Source: Bacillus subtilis
GTDB taxonomy: Bacteria; Pseudomonadota; Alphaproteobacteria; Rhizobiales; Rhizobiaceae
Assembly (NCBI GenBank): GCA_021733665.1
Contig: JAHREI010000004.1
Span: 343,268 to 407,267, forward strand
Direction: 5' to 3'
Length of the DNA stretch: 64,000 bases
The position numbers and the translations under genes are program-made. The notes beneath the pieces were generated by a model that had not been told where the DNA came from, ran no database searches, and saw only the letters and a program-made list of their open reading frames with translations. Positions 44,290 to 52,435 of this stretch are shown here, piece after piece. Positions within the stretch are counted from its first letter, which is position 1. Every line of letters begins with the position of its first letter.

Positions 44290-45495
44290 ATGGATCAACG
44301 ATTACCCGTTACGGTGCTGTCCGGATTTTTAGGAGCCGGAAAAACCACCTTGCTCAATCATATTCTGAATAATCGTGAACAGGTGCGCGTTGCACTGATC
44401 GTCAATGATATGAGTGAAGTGAATATTGATGCTGCATTGCTGCGTGATGGTGGTGCCAATTTGTCCCGCACGCAGGAGCAATTGGTTGAACTGACCAATG
44501 GCTGTATCTGCTGCACCTTGCGCGACGATCTTTTACAAGAGGTGACGCAACTCGCCAAACAGGGACGCTTTGATTATCTGCTGATTGAATCGACCGGGAT
44601 TTCCGAACCTTTGCCGGTGGCGTCGACCTTCGAGTTTCGGGATGAAAAGGGTTTCAGCCTTTCTGATATGGCACGGCTGGATACGATGGTAACGGTTGTG
44701 GATAGTGTTAATCTGTTACGTGATTACGCATCGCAGGACTTCCTGAAAGATCGAGGCGAAACAGCCGGAGAGGGCGATGAGCGCGGTCTGGTGGATTTGC
44801 TGGTTGAACAGATTGAATTTGCCGATGTGGTGGTGCTGAATAAAATCAGCGAAGTGTCTCTTGAGCAAAAGCAGGATATTTATAAAGTTATCCGTGCGCT
44901 CAATCCGGATTGCGATGTTGTGGAAGCCGATTTCGGACAAGTGCCGTTAGCGCGGATTATGAATACCGGACGGTTCAGTTTTGAAAAAGCCGAGCAACAT
45001 CCGCTATGGTTCAAAGAGCTCTATGGCTTCAAGGATCATGTGCCGGAGACTGAGGAATATGGCATCAGTTCGTTCGTCTATCGGGCACGTCGTCCGTTTG
45101 ATCCGGCAAAGTTCCATGATTTTATTCAGGAGAGCTGGGCAGGGCTGATCCGCTCCAAAGGTTTTTTCTGGCTGGCGACACGTCCGCGCTATGTGGGGGA
45201 GTTAAGTCAGGCCGGTGCATTGTTGCGCACGGGCAAGCGCGGCCTGTGGTGGGCGTCAATTCCCAAGCAATATTGGCCGGAAGATGAGGGCTGGCGTCAG
45301 TCTATGCAGCCCTCTCTTGATCCGTTCTGGGGTGACCGGCGACAGGAGCTGGTTTTTATAGGCACAGCGGCGATGGATGAGGGGGCAATCTGTGCGGCGC
45401 TCGATAATTGTCTGGTCGAGGCTGATAATTTTGTGCCTGATGATTGGGCATCGCTTTATGATCCGTTTGAATCATGGGATCAGTGCGCAGCATAA
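44290..45495 (+). CDS. CobW/COG0523-family GTP-binding protein, probable zinc metallochaperone
   Basis: 401 residues: Walker A GFLGAGKT (12-19), the metal motif [10 protein letters not shown] (CxCC, Cys72, Cys74, Cys75), [15 protein letters not shown], the NKIS guanine-recognition motif, and a C-terminal CobW_C domain ([18 protein letters not shown]). Members under Zur control (ZigA/YeiR/ZNG1-type) deliver zinc to client proteins in zinc starvation. The Zur-like palindrome 70 bp upstream supports that role here, but the client is not visible. A strong terminator follows. Confidence 0.88.
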   Translation: MDQRLPVTVLSGFLGAGKTTLLNHILNNREQVRVALIVNDMSEVNIDAALLRDGGANLSRTQEQLVELTNGCICCTLRDDLLQEVTQLAKQGRFDYLLIESTGISEPLPVASTFEFRDEKGFSLSDMARLDTMVTVVDSVNLLRDYASQDFLKDRGETAGEGDERGLVDLLVEQIEFADVVVLNKISEVSLEQKQDIYKVIRALNPDCDVVEADFGQVPLARIMNTGRFSFEKAEQHPLWFKELYGFKDHVPETEEYGISSFVYRARRPFDPAKFHDFIQESWAGLIRSKGFFWLATRPRYVGELSQAGALLRTGKRGLWWASIPKQYWPEDEGWRQSMQPSLDPFWGDRRQELVFIGTAAMDEGAICAALDNCLVEADNFVPDDWASLYDPFESWDQCAA

Positions 45496-45522
45496 GTTTA
45501 TTATTGTAAAACAATATTCTAC

Positions 45523-45568
45523 GCCTTTGCGTGAAGAAATAGATTCACGCAAAGGCACAGTGTTTTGC
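45523..45568 (+). terminator. Terminator of the CobW-type gene
   Basis: GCCTTTGCGTGAA (45523-45535) pairs perfectly with TTCACGCAAAGGC (45544-45556), followed by ACAGTGTTTTGC. Confidence 0.75.
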
Positions 45569-45879
45569 TTCGGATCTAGTGCGTAGATTAACCCTGCGGT
45601 AGCCGGTTGTAATGCTTCGCTGATCGCAATAGGCAATAATTATCATTGCCGGTGGGGAGACTCACCGCAAATGGCTGATCTGCGGCTTTACGGTATTTTA
45701 AATGCGCATAGCATTTTATGGTTCTGACGACTTGAGAGCGGATTTTCTTTATTCGCTGTCACACAGCAGAAAATTTCGATTTTTTAAAAGATTCGCCTGC
45801 CATACATTAAGTGTTGCGGGCAATTTTTATTTCACACTTATGCACAGAATTCTGTTGACGAGATTTGCAACCCAAGGTA

Positions 45880-46060
45880 GCTTAATTCTTGTACTGAAAA
45901 GCATATTTTACCTATTCATTTTAGATCTGAGCATAATATTTTTTTGAAATTAATTGCTTTGAAATGAGGGACGGGCAGCTTCCTCTTTTATTATGGCCCG
46001 CCTGACGGTTCGCAATATCGGACAATTTAACCCGGATCGATTTATGGTCCGGGTTTTTCT
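45880..46060 (+). ncRNA. Possible small RNA ending in a Rho-independent terminator
   Basis: AACCCGGA (46029-46036) and TCCGGGTT (46048-46055), followed by TTTTTC, form a clear terminator, yet no protein gene precedes it within 470 bp. Upstream, GGGC and GCCC arms near 45972-46000 enclose an unpaired pyrimidine-rich stretch (TTCCTCTTTTATTATG), as in antisense-type sRNAs. TTGACG (45855-45860) and TAGCTT (45878-45883), 17 bp apart, could be the promoter; the true 5' end may be nearer. I could not match it to a known RNA. Confidence 0.35.
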
Positions 46061-46367
46061 TGTGTGTGCGATTTCATTGATTTTAATTGTATAATTTTGT
46101 TATTTAAAATATTTTTTGTATTTATATATGCTGAAGCGCTTTCTCGTGCGTTAGGCTTCAACTGATATGTTCAACAGCAGGGATACGAGTGGTCTTGATT
46201 AAGGCTGTTTATCTGATTGCTTGTTGTGGCATGTGACTGTTGGGTGATTAATTATATAAGTATCTACAACTTTTAAGGGTGTTTTGTTTTTCAATAAAAT
46301 TCTGAATGGACAGAAAAACACGACAATCGGTCTTGCATGCTTTGCTTTGCGGAGATAATAATAGGGC

Positions 46368-46418
46368 ATGATTAAATTTACTTTTGCATTTCTTGTTTGG
46401 TGGTGGGCTCGCTTCTAG
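46368..46418 (+). CDS. trpL: trp leader peptide (attenuator)
   Basis: A 16-codon ORF, MIKFTFAFLVWWWARF, with three consecutive Trp codons (46398-46406), too short for usual gene calling. AGGG lies just before the ATG. Rhizobial trpE(G) leaders I know of carry a similar WWWAR core. Stalling of the ribosome on the Trp codons under tryptophan shortage would favour the antiterminator RNA fold and expression of trpEG, 200 bp downstream. Confidence 0.9.
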   Translation: MIKFTFAFLVWWWARF

Positions 46419-46490
46419 CGGCCAACGCAGGCATTTGCATAAGTGTCATTCAGGTCGCTCAAGGTTTCACCGGGCGGCCATTTTCATTTT
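46418..46490 (+). promoter_or_regulatory. trp attenuator: competing antiterminator and terminator
   Basis: GCGGCC (46418-46423, starting at the last base of the trpL stop) can pair with GGTCGC (46453-46458). Alternatively GGTCGCTC (46453-46460) pairs with GGGCGGCC (46472-46479) to make a terminator stem followed by ATTTTCATTTT. The two folds exclude each other, as expected of ribosome-mediated attenuation. Confidence 0.85.
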
Positions 46491-46616
46491 CAGCCCAGAA
46501 ATCTTGTAGCTCCTGATCGTAATTTACGAAAACAGAGCAGAAATGCTCTTTTGAAAAACAGGTGCGAAACCCGCCATTTGGCATTATAGGGATCGCAACA
46601 ACAGGAGCGGGCGATT

Positions 46617-48785
46617 ATGGCAAAGACTGCCGATCAGGATCAGCACGATTACAGAACGCAGGGCGGGGTCACCGTCGCGCGTCGCCGACATGCAGTGGAA
46701 TATAAAACGGCTATTGATAAGCGCATTGATGCGCTGGATACGCGACGTGGTGCGGTTTTCTCTTCCAATTATGAATATCCGGGTCGTTATACGCGTTGGG
46801 ATACCGCTATTATTGATCCGCCGCTGGTTATCACTTCCAAAGGCCGCTCAATGCGCATTGAAGCGCTGAATGCCCGTGGTGAAATTTTGCTCGGTGGTAT
46901 TCGTCCTGTTGTTGCAGCCTTGCAGGAAGTGACAATTAATACGGAGAGTGAGCAGAAGCTTGAGCTGACCATTGCTGAACCGACACGGCAATATATGGAA
47001 GAAGAACGCTCGCGTATGCCGTCCGTATTCACCGTATTGCGTGAGATCGTAGCGCTGTTCTTTTCCGAGGAAGACAGCAATCTCGGTCTTTATGGTGCTT
47101 TTGGTTATGATCTGGCCTTCCAGTTTGAGCCGATTACCTACAAGCTGAAACGGCCGGAAGATCAGCGCGATCTGGTTCTGTTTATTCCGGATGAAATTCT
47201 TGTCGTTGACCATTATTCCGCTAAGGCATGGGTCGACTCTTATGATTTTACCGTTGGTAATAAAAAGACTGATGGTTTGCCGCGCGAAACACCGGCAGAT
47301 GAGTTCAAAGCGGCCAAAACACTGGCGGCAAAAGGCGATCACCAAAAAGGCGAATATGCTGCTTTGGTTGAACGCGCCAAAGACAGCTTCAAATGCGGTG
47401 ATCTTTTTGAAGTGGTGCCGGGGCAGATTTTCTATGAAAAATGCGAAAATCAACCGTCAGCCATTTCCCGCAAGCTGAAAAGCATTAATCCGTCACCTTA
47501 TTCCTTCTTCATCAATCTGGGTGATCAGGAATATCTAATCGGTGCTTCACCAGAAATGTTTGTGCGTGTGAACGGTCGTCGTATTGAGACCTGTCCGATC
47601 TCTGGCACCATCAAGCGTGGTGAAGATGCAATTTCAGATTCCGAGCAGATTCTTAAACTGCTCAATTCGAAAAAAGATGAATCCGAACTGACCATGTGCT
47701 CCGATGTGGATCGCAATGATAAAAGCCGCGTTTGCGAGCCGGAATCAGTGCGTGTAATCGGTCGTCGCCAGATCGAGATGTATTCCCGTCTGATCCATAC
47801 AGTTGATCATATTGAAGGTCGTCTGCGTGATGGTATGGATGCTTTTGATGGCTTTCTCAGCCACGCATGGGCTGTGACTGTGACCGGTGCGCCAAAGCTC
47901 TGGGCAATGCGCTTTATTGAAGAAAATGAGCGCAGCCCACGTGCATGGTATGGCGGTGCAGTTGGCATGATGCATTTCAACGGGGATATGAATACCGGCC
48001 TGACACTGCGCACTATTCGCATTAAAGATGGTGTGGCGCAGGTGCGGGCAGGGGCAACCTTGCTCTATGATTCAAATCCGCAGGAAGAAGAAGCCGAAAC
48101 CGAATTGAAGGCATCGGCAATGCTGACAGCGATCCGTGAGGCGCATATCAAGCCGGAATTGCAGGAGAAGGCGCAGTCTATGAAAGCAGGAACCGGAACG
48201 TCTGTTTTGCTGGTCGACCACGAAGATTCCTTCGTGCATACGCTTGCTAATTATTTCCGCCAGACCGGTGCGAATGTTGCAACAGTACGCTCGCCGGTGA
48301 GTGATGAAATTTTTGATCGCTTTAAGCCTGATCTGGTGGTGCTTTCACCTGGGCCTGGTACGCCGAAAGATTTCGACTGCACGAATACAATCCGTAAAGC
48401 GCGTGAGCGCGATTTGCCGGTCTTTGGGGTCTGTCTGGGCTTGCAGGCACTGACGGAAGCCTATGGCGGCTCGCTGAAACAGCTGGAAATTCCGATGCAT
48501 GGCAAGCCGTCGCGGATTAAAATCCTGAAAAACGGCGTGGTGTTTGATGGTCTGGGTTCAGAAGTCACCGTTGGCCGCTATCATTCGCTTTATGCGGATA
48601 AGGCGACATTACCAGCAGATTTCACAATCACAGCGGAAACCGATGACGGTGTGATCATGGGGCTGGAACATAAGAGTGAGCCGGTTGCGGCTGTGCAGTT
48701 CCATCCGGAATCAATCATGACGCTCGGCGGCAATGCAGGTATGCAGATGATTGAAAATGTGGTGTCAAAGCTCGTTAAAAAATAA
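46617..48785 (+). CDS. trpE: Fused anthranilate synthase TrpE-TrpG
   Basis: A 722-residue fusion: a TrpE chorismate-binding domain (about 1-510, with [10 protein letters not shown] near the Trp feedback site, [20 protein letters not shown] and [19 protein letters not shown]) and a C-terminal class I glutamine amidotransferase TrpG (about 525-720, with [13 protein letters not shown], catalytic Cys in [10 protein letters not shown] and His-Glu in QFHPESIM). It makes anthranilate from chorismate and glutamine. The single-chain TrpEG form is characteristic of Rhizobiales. AGGAGCGGG precedes the ATG; control is by the upstream attenuator. Confidence 0.96.
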   Translation: MAKTADQDQHDYRTQGGVTVARRRHAVEYKTAIDKRIDALDTRRGAVFSSNYEYPGRYTRWDTAIIDPPLVITSKGRSMRIEALNARGEILLGGIRPVVAALQEVTINTESEQKLELTIAEPTRQYMEEERSRMPSVFTVLREIVALFFSEEDSNLGLYGAFGYDLAFQFEPITYKLKRPEDQRDLVLFIPDEILVVDHYSAKAWVDSYDFTVGNKKTDGLPRETPADEFKAAKTLAAKGDHQKGEYAALVERAKDSFKCGDLFEVVPGQIFYEKCENQPSAISRKLKSINPSPYSFFINLGDQEYLIGASPEMFVRVNGRRIETCPISGTIKRGEDAISDSEQILKLLNSKKDESELTMCSDVDRNDKSRVCEPESVRVIGRRQIEMYSRLIHTVDHIEGRLRDGMDAFDGFLSHAWAVTVTGAPKLWAMRFIEENERSPRAWYGGAVGMMHFNGDMNTGLTLRTIRIKDGVAQVRAGATLLYDSNPQEEEAETELKASAMLTAIREAHIKPELQEKAQSMKAGTGTSVLLVDHEDSFVHTLANYFRQTGANVATVRSPVSDEIFDRFKPDLVVLSPGPGTPKDFDCTNTIRKARERDLPVFGVCLGLQALTEAYGGSLKQLEIPMHGKPSRIKILKNGVVFDGLGSEVTVGRYHSLYADKATLPADFTITAETDDGVIMGLEHKSEPVAAVQFHPESIMTLGGNAGMQMIENVVSKLVKK

Positions 48786-48806
48786 GCATTGCTGATGCTT
48801 TAAGTG

Positions 48807-48840
48807 AAAAGCCGCGTAACATCAGTTACGCGGCTTTTTC
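48807..48840. terminator. Bidirectional terminator between trpEG and the YccF gene
   Basis: AAAGCCGCGTAAC and GTTACGCGGCTTT (13-bp stem, loop ATCA) lie between convergent genes and are followed by T runs. Confidence 0.88.
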
Positions 48841-48859
48841 TATCCTATGTAAGGATTGA

Positions 48860-49345
48860 TCAGGCTGAGTTTCGCATGGTCTGTAATTGTGTACGGGCAT
48901 TTTCTTCCCGTACCGCTTTGGCCATTTCGATGCTGACAACGCGTCTGCCAACCGGCCATAAGGAGATGCCTGCCAGTTTGAAGGATTGGATGCCGAAAGG
49001 AATGCCAATGATGGTTATGCAATTGATGATGCCGGCGATGATGTAAGAAAAGAACAGTACGATGCCGAATGTGCAAGCCCAAAGAATATTAAAAATAAAG
49101 CCGATTGTGCCTGTGGTTGCTGTAATGGCTGTAACGCCTTTACGGTCTAGTTCCCGAACATGAACAACGTCTTTCCCAAACGGAAAAGCAGACATTTTTG
49201 CCATTTCAAGTGCCGAACGGGTGAGTGGTAATCCCACAATGGAGATGGCGAAAACTGCAGCACCTAACAGCCAGATCAGGGCAGTAATCGCACCACCAAA
49301 GACAAACCAAATAACATTTCCAGCAAAACGCATCATTATATCCAT
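48860..49345 (-). CDS. YccF domain-containing inner membrane protein
   Basis: 161 residues with about three to four hydrophobic segments arranged as two YccF repeats: VIWFVFGGAITALIWLLGA with SAFPFGKDVV, and IIAGIINCITIIGIPFGIQS with GISLWPVGRRVV. The paired PFG/WPVG motifs define the family; function unknown. Three Met codons in the first five residues leave the exact start open; I see no strong ribosome site. Confidence 0.85.
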   Translation of the reverse strand: MDIMMRFAGNVIWFVFGGAITALIWLLGAAVFAISIVGLPLTRSALEMAKMSAFPFGKDVVHVRELDRKGVTAITATTGTIGFIFNILWACTFGIVLFFSYIIAGIINCITIIGIPFGIQSFKLAGISLWPVGRRVVSIEMAKAVREENARTQLQTMRNSA

Positions 49346-49509
49346 TGTTGTGATCGGAGTTATCTAGGGTAAATTGATTATTTTGAAATATCAAATGCTT
49401 GGCGTGGAGACTTTAGTATTGGTATTTTATTGATCCTAATTAACATTCTCGCCGAAAAACATTGTGATCTTCAGCATTTTCTTTACGGCGAGAACGTCAG
49501 AGGCGATAT

Positions 49510-50418
49510 TTAAATCCAAACCTCGTCACCGGTGAAACTCACCGTAATCCAGCGTTGCGGGCCTGCACCGCCGATTTCTTCTGCGATTTCTTCGCGAATA
49601 GCATCGAGTGTCGCGATGGATGCAATCGGGAAGTTGGCCGGCAGGACAATGTGAATTTCGATGAAACGTGCACGACCGATTTTGGCAACATAACTGGCAT
49701 ATTTTTTGAAGCCGTGTTTGACCTTCATTTCATCGAGAATTTTACGTACCCGCAAGTCCATGCGCTCTGGCGTAACCAGCAAAATTTCTTTGAAAGCGGA
49801 AACAACAGTTTTCATAGGTACAAAAATCAGACCGGCAGAGAGAACCATCAGAATGGCCGGATCAACATAGGCTGTCCACTCCTGATAGCTGGTTCCCTGA
49901 AATGCCCATGCAATGCTGAATGCAATCAGAAGGGCCAGGGTAATCAAAGCGGTCATCAGCCAGCTTTGTGTATCAAGCGCGATGAAGTTGGATTTCAGGC
50001 GTTTGTTGATTTTCTGCTGATAGACCATCATTGCAAAACAGATGACGCAAACAATGACGGCATAGATGATTGCCCAGTCAAAACTTAAATCTGTTCCGCC
50101 CTGAAGCAGGGTGCTGATGGCATTGACGAAAGCATAGAGACAGAAAAGGATGAGGACGACGCCGTTAAATGCCAGTACCAGCGGTTCAATATGCCAGAAA
50201 CCATGCTGGAAACGGCGGGTGCCTTCACTTGTCAGCAGGCGGGCAACAAACAGCGCAAGAATAGACATTGCGGCATCGGTGGAAGAGAACATGCCGTCGA
50301 AAATAACAGCGCTGGAGCCTGAGATCAGGCCGAAAACAATCCCGAAGAGTCCGATAAAGATAGTTGCATATATTGATCGTCGTAAAATCAGTTGTTCAAA
50401 ACGTGCAAGACGTTGCAT
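49510..50418 (-). CDS. Cation diffusion facilitator-family transporter with degenerate metal site
   Basis: 302 residues with about six membrane spans and a C-terminal ferredoxin-like cytoplasmic domain. Compared with E. coli FieF (Asp45, Asp49, His153, Asp157), the TM2 motif here reads DGMFSSTDAAMS, so the first ligand position is Phe. The TM5 motif reads LDTQSWLMTA, with Asp for His and Trp for the last Asp. At most two of four canonical transport-site ligands remain, so metal specificity, or transport itself, may differ from zinc or iron efflux. It is a lone minus-strand gene. Confidence 0.85.
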   Translation of the reverse strand: MQRLARFEQLILRRSIYATIFIGLFGIVFGLISGSSAVIFDGMFSSTDAAMSILALFVARLLTSEGTRRFQHGFWHIEPLVLAFNGVVLILFCLYAFVNAISTLLQGGTDLSFDWAIIYAVIVCVICFAMMVYQQKINKRLKSNFIALDTQSWLMTALITLALLIAFSIAWAFQGTSYQEWTAYVDPAILMVLSAGLIFVPMKTVVSAFKEILLVTPERMDLRVRKILDEMKVKHGFKKYASYVAKIGRARFIEIHIVLPANFPIASIATLDAIREEIAEEIGGAGPQRWITVSFTGDEVWI

Positions 50419-51063
50419 TTAAAGATACTGCCTTTGTAGAAACAGCAGCCGCTAAGAAACTGCAGGGCACAGAAACTTATACCGTGAAGCACGGTTTATG
50501 GCTGCTTCTTAATTTTGCATTCTGATGGCGCTGATCCGCAGGAGGTTGTGCTGACAACCAAAACAGAGGGCGGAGTGTTAATTTAAAACTGCGCACTGAA
50601 GAATAGCGTCTCTATATAGTATTTTGATGAAAAATGGAAGCTGAGGCACTTTTCTCGCGCTTTCAGAGGTTTACTTTACTGATTCGTTTGAGATGTTTTG
50701 ATAAAAGTTTTTGCAAATGATTTGCAGTACAAATGATTTTAAGTCTCTGAATTTGCTGATTTATTGTTTTAATAAGGCTGACTGAAAATCAGTTGCAACT
50801 GGACGTAAAAAATAAACGAAAATTGACAGGTCTGGTACTTTAGAGATTTGGAATTGGCGCGTTTTGCGCTAAAGACGGTTAGTGCTTCAGCAGATTGCTG
50901 AACTGAATTCATTTTCGATGATGGCGGCGATGGACGGCTGTTGAACAGTCTCCGCATAGGCGCTGAATTTTATAAAACTGCAAAATTGTAAATCTCCGGC
51001 TGTACCGTCGTTTCTCATCAGAACGGCGCAATATGCTGTCCGGCGATATAAAAAGGTTTGGAT
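50419..51063. other. AT-rich intergenic region with no recognised features
   Basis: About 640 bp between two divergent CDF transporter genes. A 62-codon minus-strand frame is present, but it has no ribosome site, conserved look or downstream terminator. I see no tRNA, long repeat or operator that I can support; promoters for both CDF genes are expected. Confidence 0.4.
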
Positions 51064-51972
51064 ATGGAAGCTAATCTGAGAATCCGGCGACTGGCTACGT
51101 GGACAATTCCCGTATCCATTTTCGTAATGGGGCTTAAATATCTGGCCTATCTGCTCACAGGGTCTGTTGCGCTTTATTCTGATGCACTGGAATCCATTGT
51201 GAATGTTATCGCCTCAGTTGGTGCATGGTGGGCGATCACTGTCAGTATTATGCCTGCGGACGATAATCACCCGCATGGACACCATAAAGCGGAATATCTC
51301 TCGGCTGTCGTTGAAGGCGTGCTGATTGTTGTTGCTGCTCTGCTGATTGTACATGAGGCCTGGGGCGCTTTACAGCACCCGCGCACGATGGATGAGCCGT
51401 GGCTCGGGCTTGGTATCAACCTGATTGCCGGTGTGATCAATATGGTTTGGGCGGGTATTTTGATCCGCGCAGGGCGTGCTGCAAAATCTCCGGCATTGCT
51501 GGCTGATGGCAAACACATCATGACTGATGTGGTGACTTCGGCGGGCGTGCTGGTTGGTCTGGTGGCTGCTATTGTCACCGGCTGGGCAATCCTTGATCCG
51601 CTGCTCGCTATCATTGTAGCAATCAATATTCTCTGGCAGGGCTGGCATGTTATCAATGCTTCCGTGCAGGGGCTGATGGATGTCGGTGTTGAGCCTGCCG
51701 AAGAAATGCAAATACGTGATATTATTTCCACCAATGCGGAAGGTGCGCTGGAAGTTCATGACCTGAAAACGCGTATCGCCGGACGGGTCACTTTCATTGA
51801 ATTCCATCTCGTCGTGGCGGCAGATATGACTGTTGGCGACTCGCATATTATTTGTGATCGCATTGAAGATGCCTTGCATAAAAAATATGAAAACTCGCAG
51901 GTTGTTATTCATGTTGAGCCGGAAGATGAAGCCAAACTACCTTTAGGAACGGCTGCTGTGCCTTTTGCCTGA
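51064..51972 (+). CDS. Cation diffusion facilitator-family transporter (FieF-like)
   Basis: 302 residues with six membrane spans, a His-rich loop (ADDNHPHGHHKAEYL) after TM2, and a C-terminal cytoplasmic domain. TM5 has the canonical ligands in DGKHIMTDVVTS, but TM2 reads SDALESIVNV, giving Glu and Asn where E. coli FieF has Asp and Asp. It probably exports a divalent cation in exchange for protons; the altered TM2 site leaves the metal open. I chose the ATG at 51064 after AGG; a TTG two codons earlier is also in frame. A terminator follows. Confidence 0.87.
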   Translation: MEANLRIRRLATWTIPVSIFVMGLKYLAYLLTGSVALYSDALESIVNVIASVGAWWAITVSIMPADDNHPHGHHKAEYLSAVVEGVLIVVAALLIVHEAWGALQHPRTMDEPWLGLGINLIAGVINMVWAGILIRAGRAAKSPALLADGKHIMTDVVTSAGVLVGLVAAIVTGWAILDPLLAIIVAINILWQGWHVINASVQGLMDVGVEPAEEMQIRDIISTNAEGALEVHDLKTRIAGRVTFIEFHLVVAADMTVGDSHIICDRIEDALHKKYENSQVVIHVEPEDEAKLPLGTAAVPFA

Positions 51973-52003
51973 TGCTTTTTCAAGATATTGATATTCAATG
52001 ATA

Positions 52004-52041
52004 AAATGCTGCCGCTCAATTCTGTGTGGCAGCATTTTTAA
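52004..52041 (+). terminator. Terminator of the FieF-like gene
   Basis: AATGCTGCC and GGCAGCATT form a 9-bp stem with a 14-base loop, followed by TTTAATT. Confidence 0.8.
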
Positions 52042-52126
52042 TTGACGATAAAAAACATAGGTAATTTTATTTCGTTTATGGGGAAGTCTCTTGCAACTTG
52101 TTGCCAAGGCGTATAGCATTTGCCCC

Positions 52127-52264
52127 ATGAACAACGCGCATCAACATATCAGCTCTTTTATGAGCTTTGGAGCAGATCAGGGCTTTGCAGCCGCTGATAC
52201 TTGCGCGCGTCCACTCTCGCTTCTACTTCTACTCGGCCTTAGCGGCGATCGCCGGGCTCGTTGA
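52127..52264 (+). CDS. Leucine-rich leader peptide upstream of leuA
   Basis: A 45-codon ORF beginning MNNAHQHISSFM and containing PLSLLLLLGLS: seven Leu codons in nine, including two CTA, which is rare elsewhere in the window. It ends at a TGA (52262-52264) that runs straight into a stable hairpin, 172 bp before leuA. The arrangement is that of an amino-acid attenuation leader, where leucyl-tRNA shortage stalls the ribosome. An internal ATG (codon 12) could be the real start. No strong ribosome site precedes the first ATG. Confidence 0.65.
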   Translation: MNNAHQHISSFMSFGADQGFAAADTCARPLSLLLLLGLSGDRRAR

Positions 52265-52310
52265 TTGGAGCGTCCGGCGGTCGTACAGAGCCGTCAGACT
52301 CACGCTCCGG
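52243..52310 (+). promoter_or_regulatory. Candidate leu attenuator hairpins
   Basis: Within the leader's end CGGC and GCCG (52243-52254) form a small hairpin around GATC. Directly after the stop, GGAGCGT (52267-52273) pairs with ACGCTCC (52302-52308), with an inner GGCGG/CCGTC stem. No clear T run follows, so the stop may be Rho-assisted or may act on translation. Confidence 0.5.
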
Positions 52311-52435
52311 TCAAAGAATCCGTTTCGATTGTGCCCGATATTTCTGCATCCTCATTTCATAAATTGAGCAGACAGGGCGAGTATAAGTCAGCTGTTATCC
52401 GGTTATAGCAGTTGCAGTGCTGATGAGAGTTCAAA

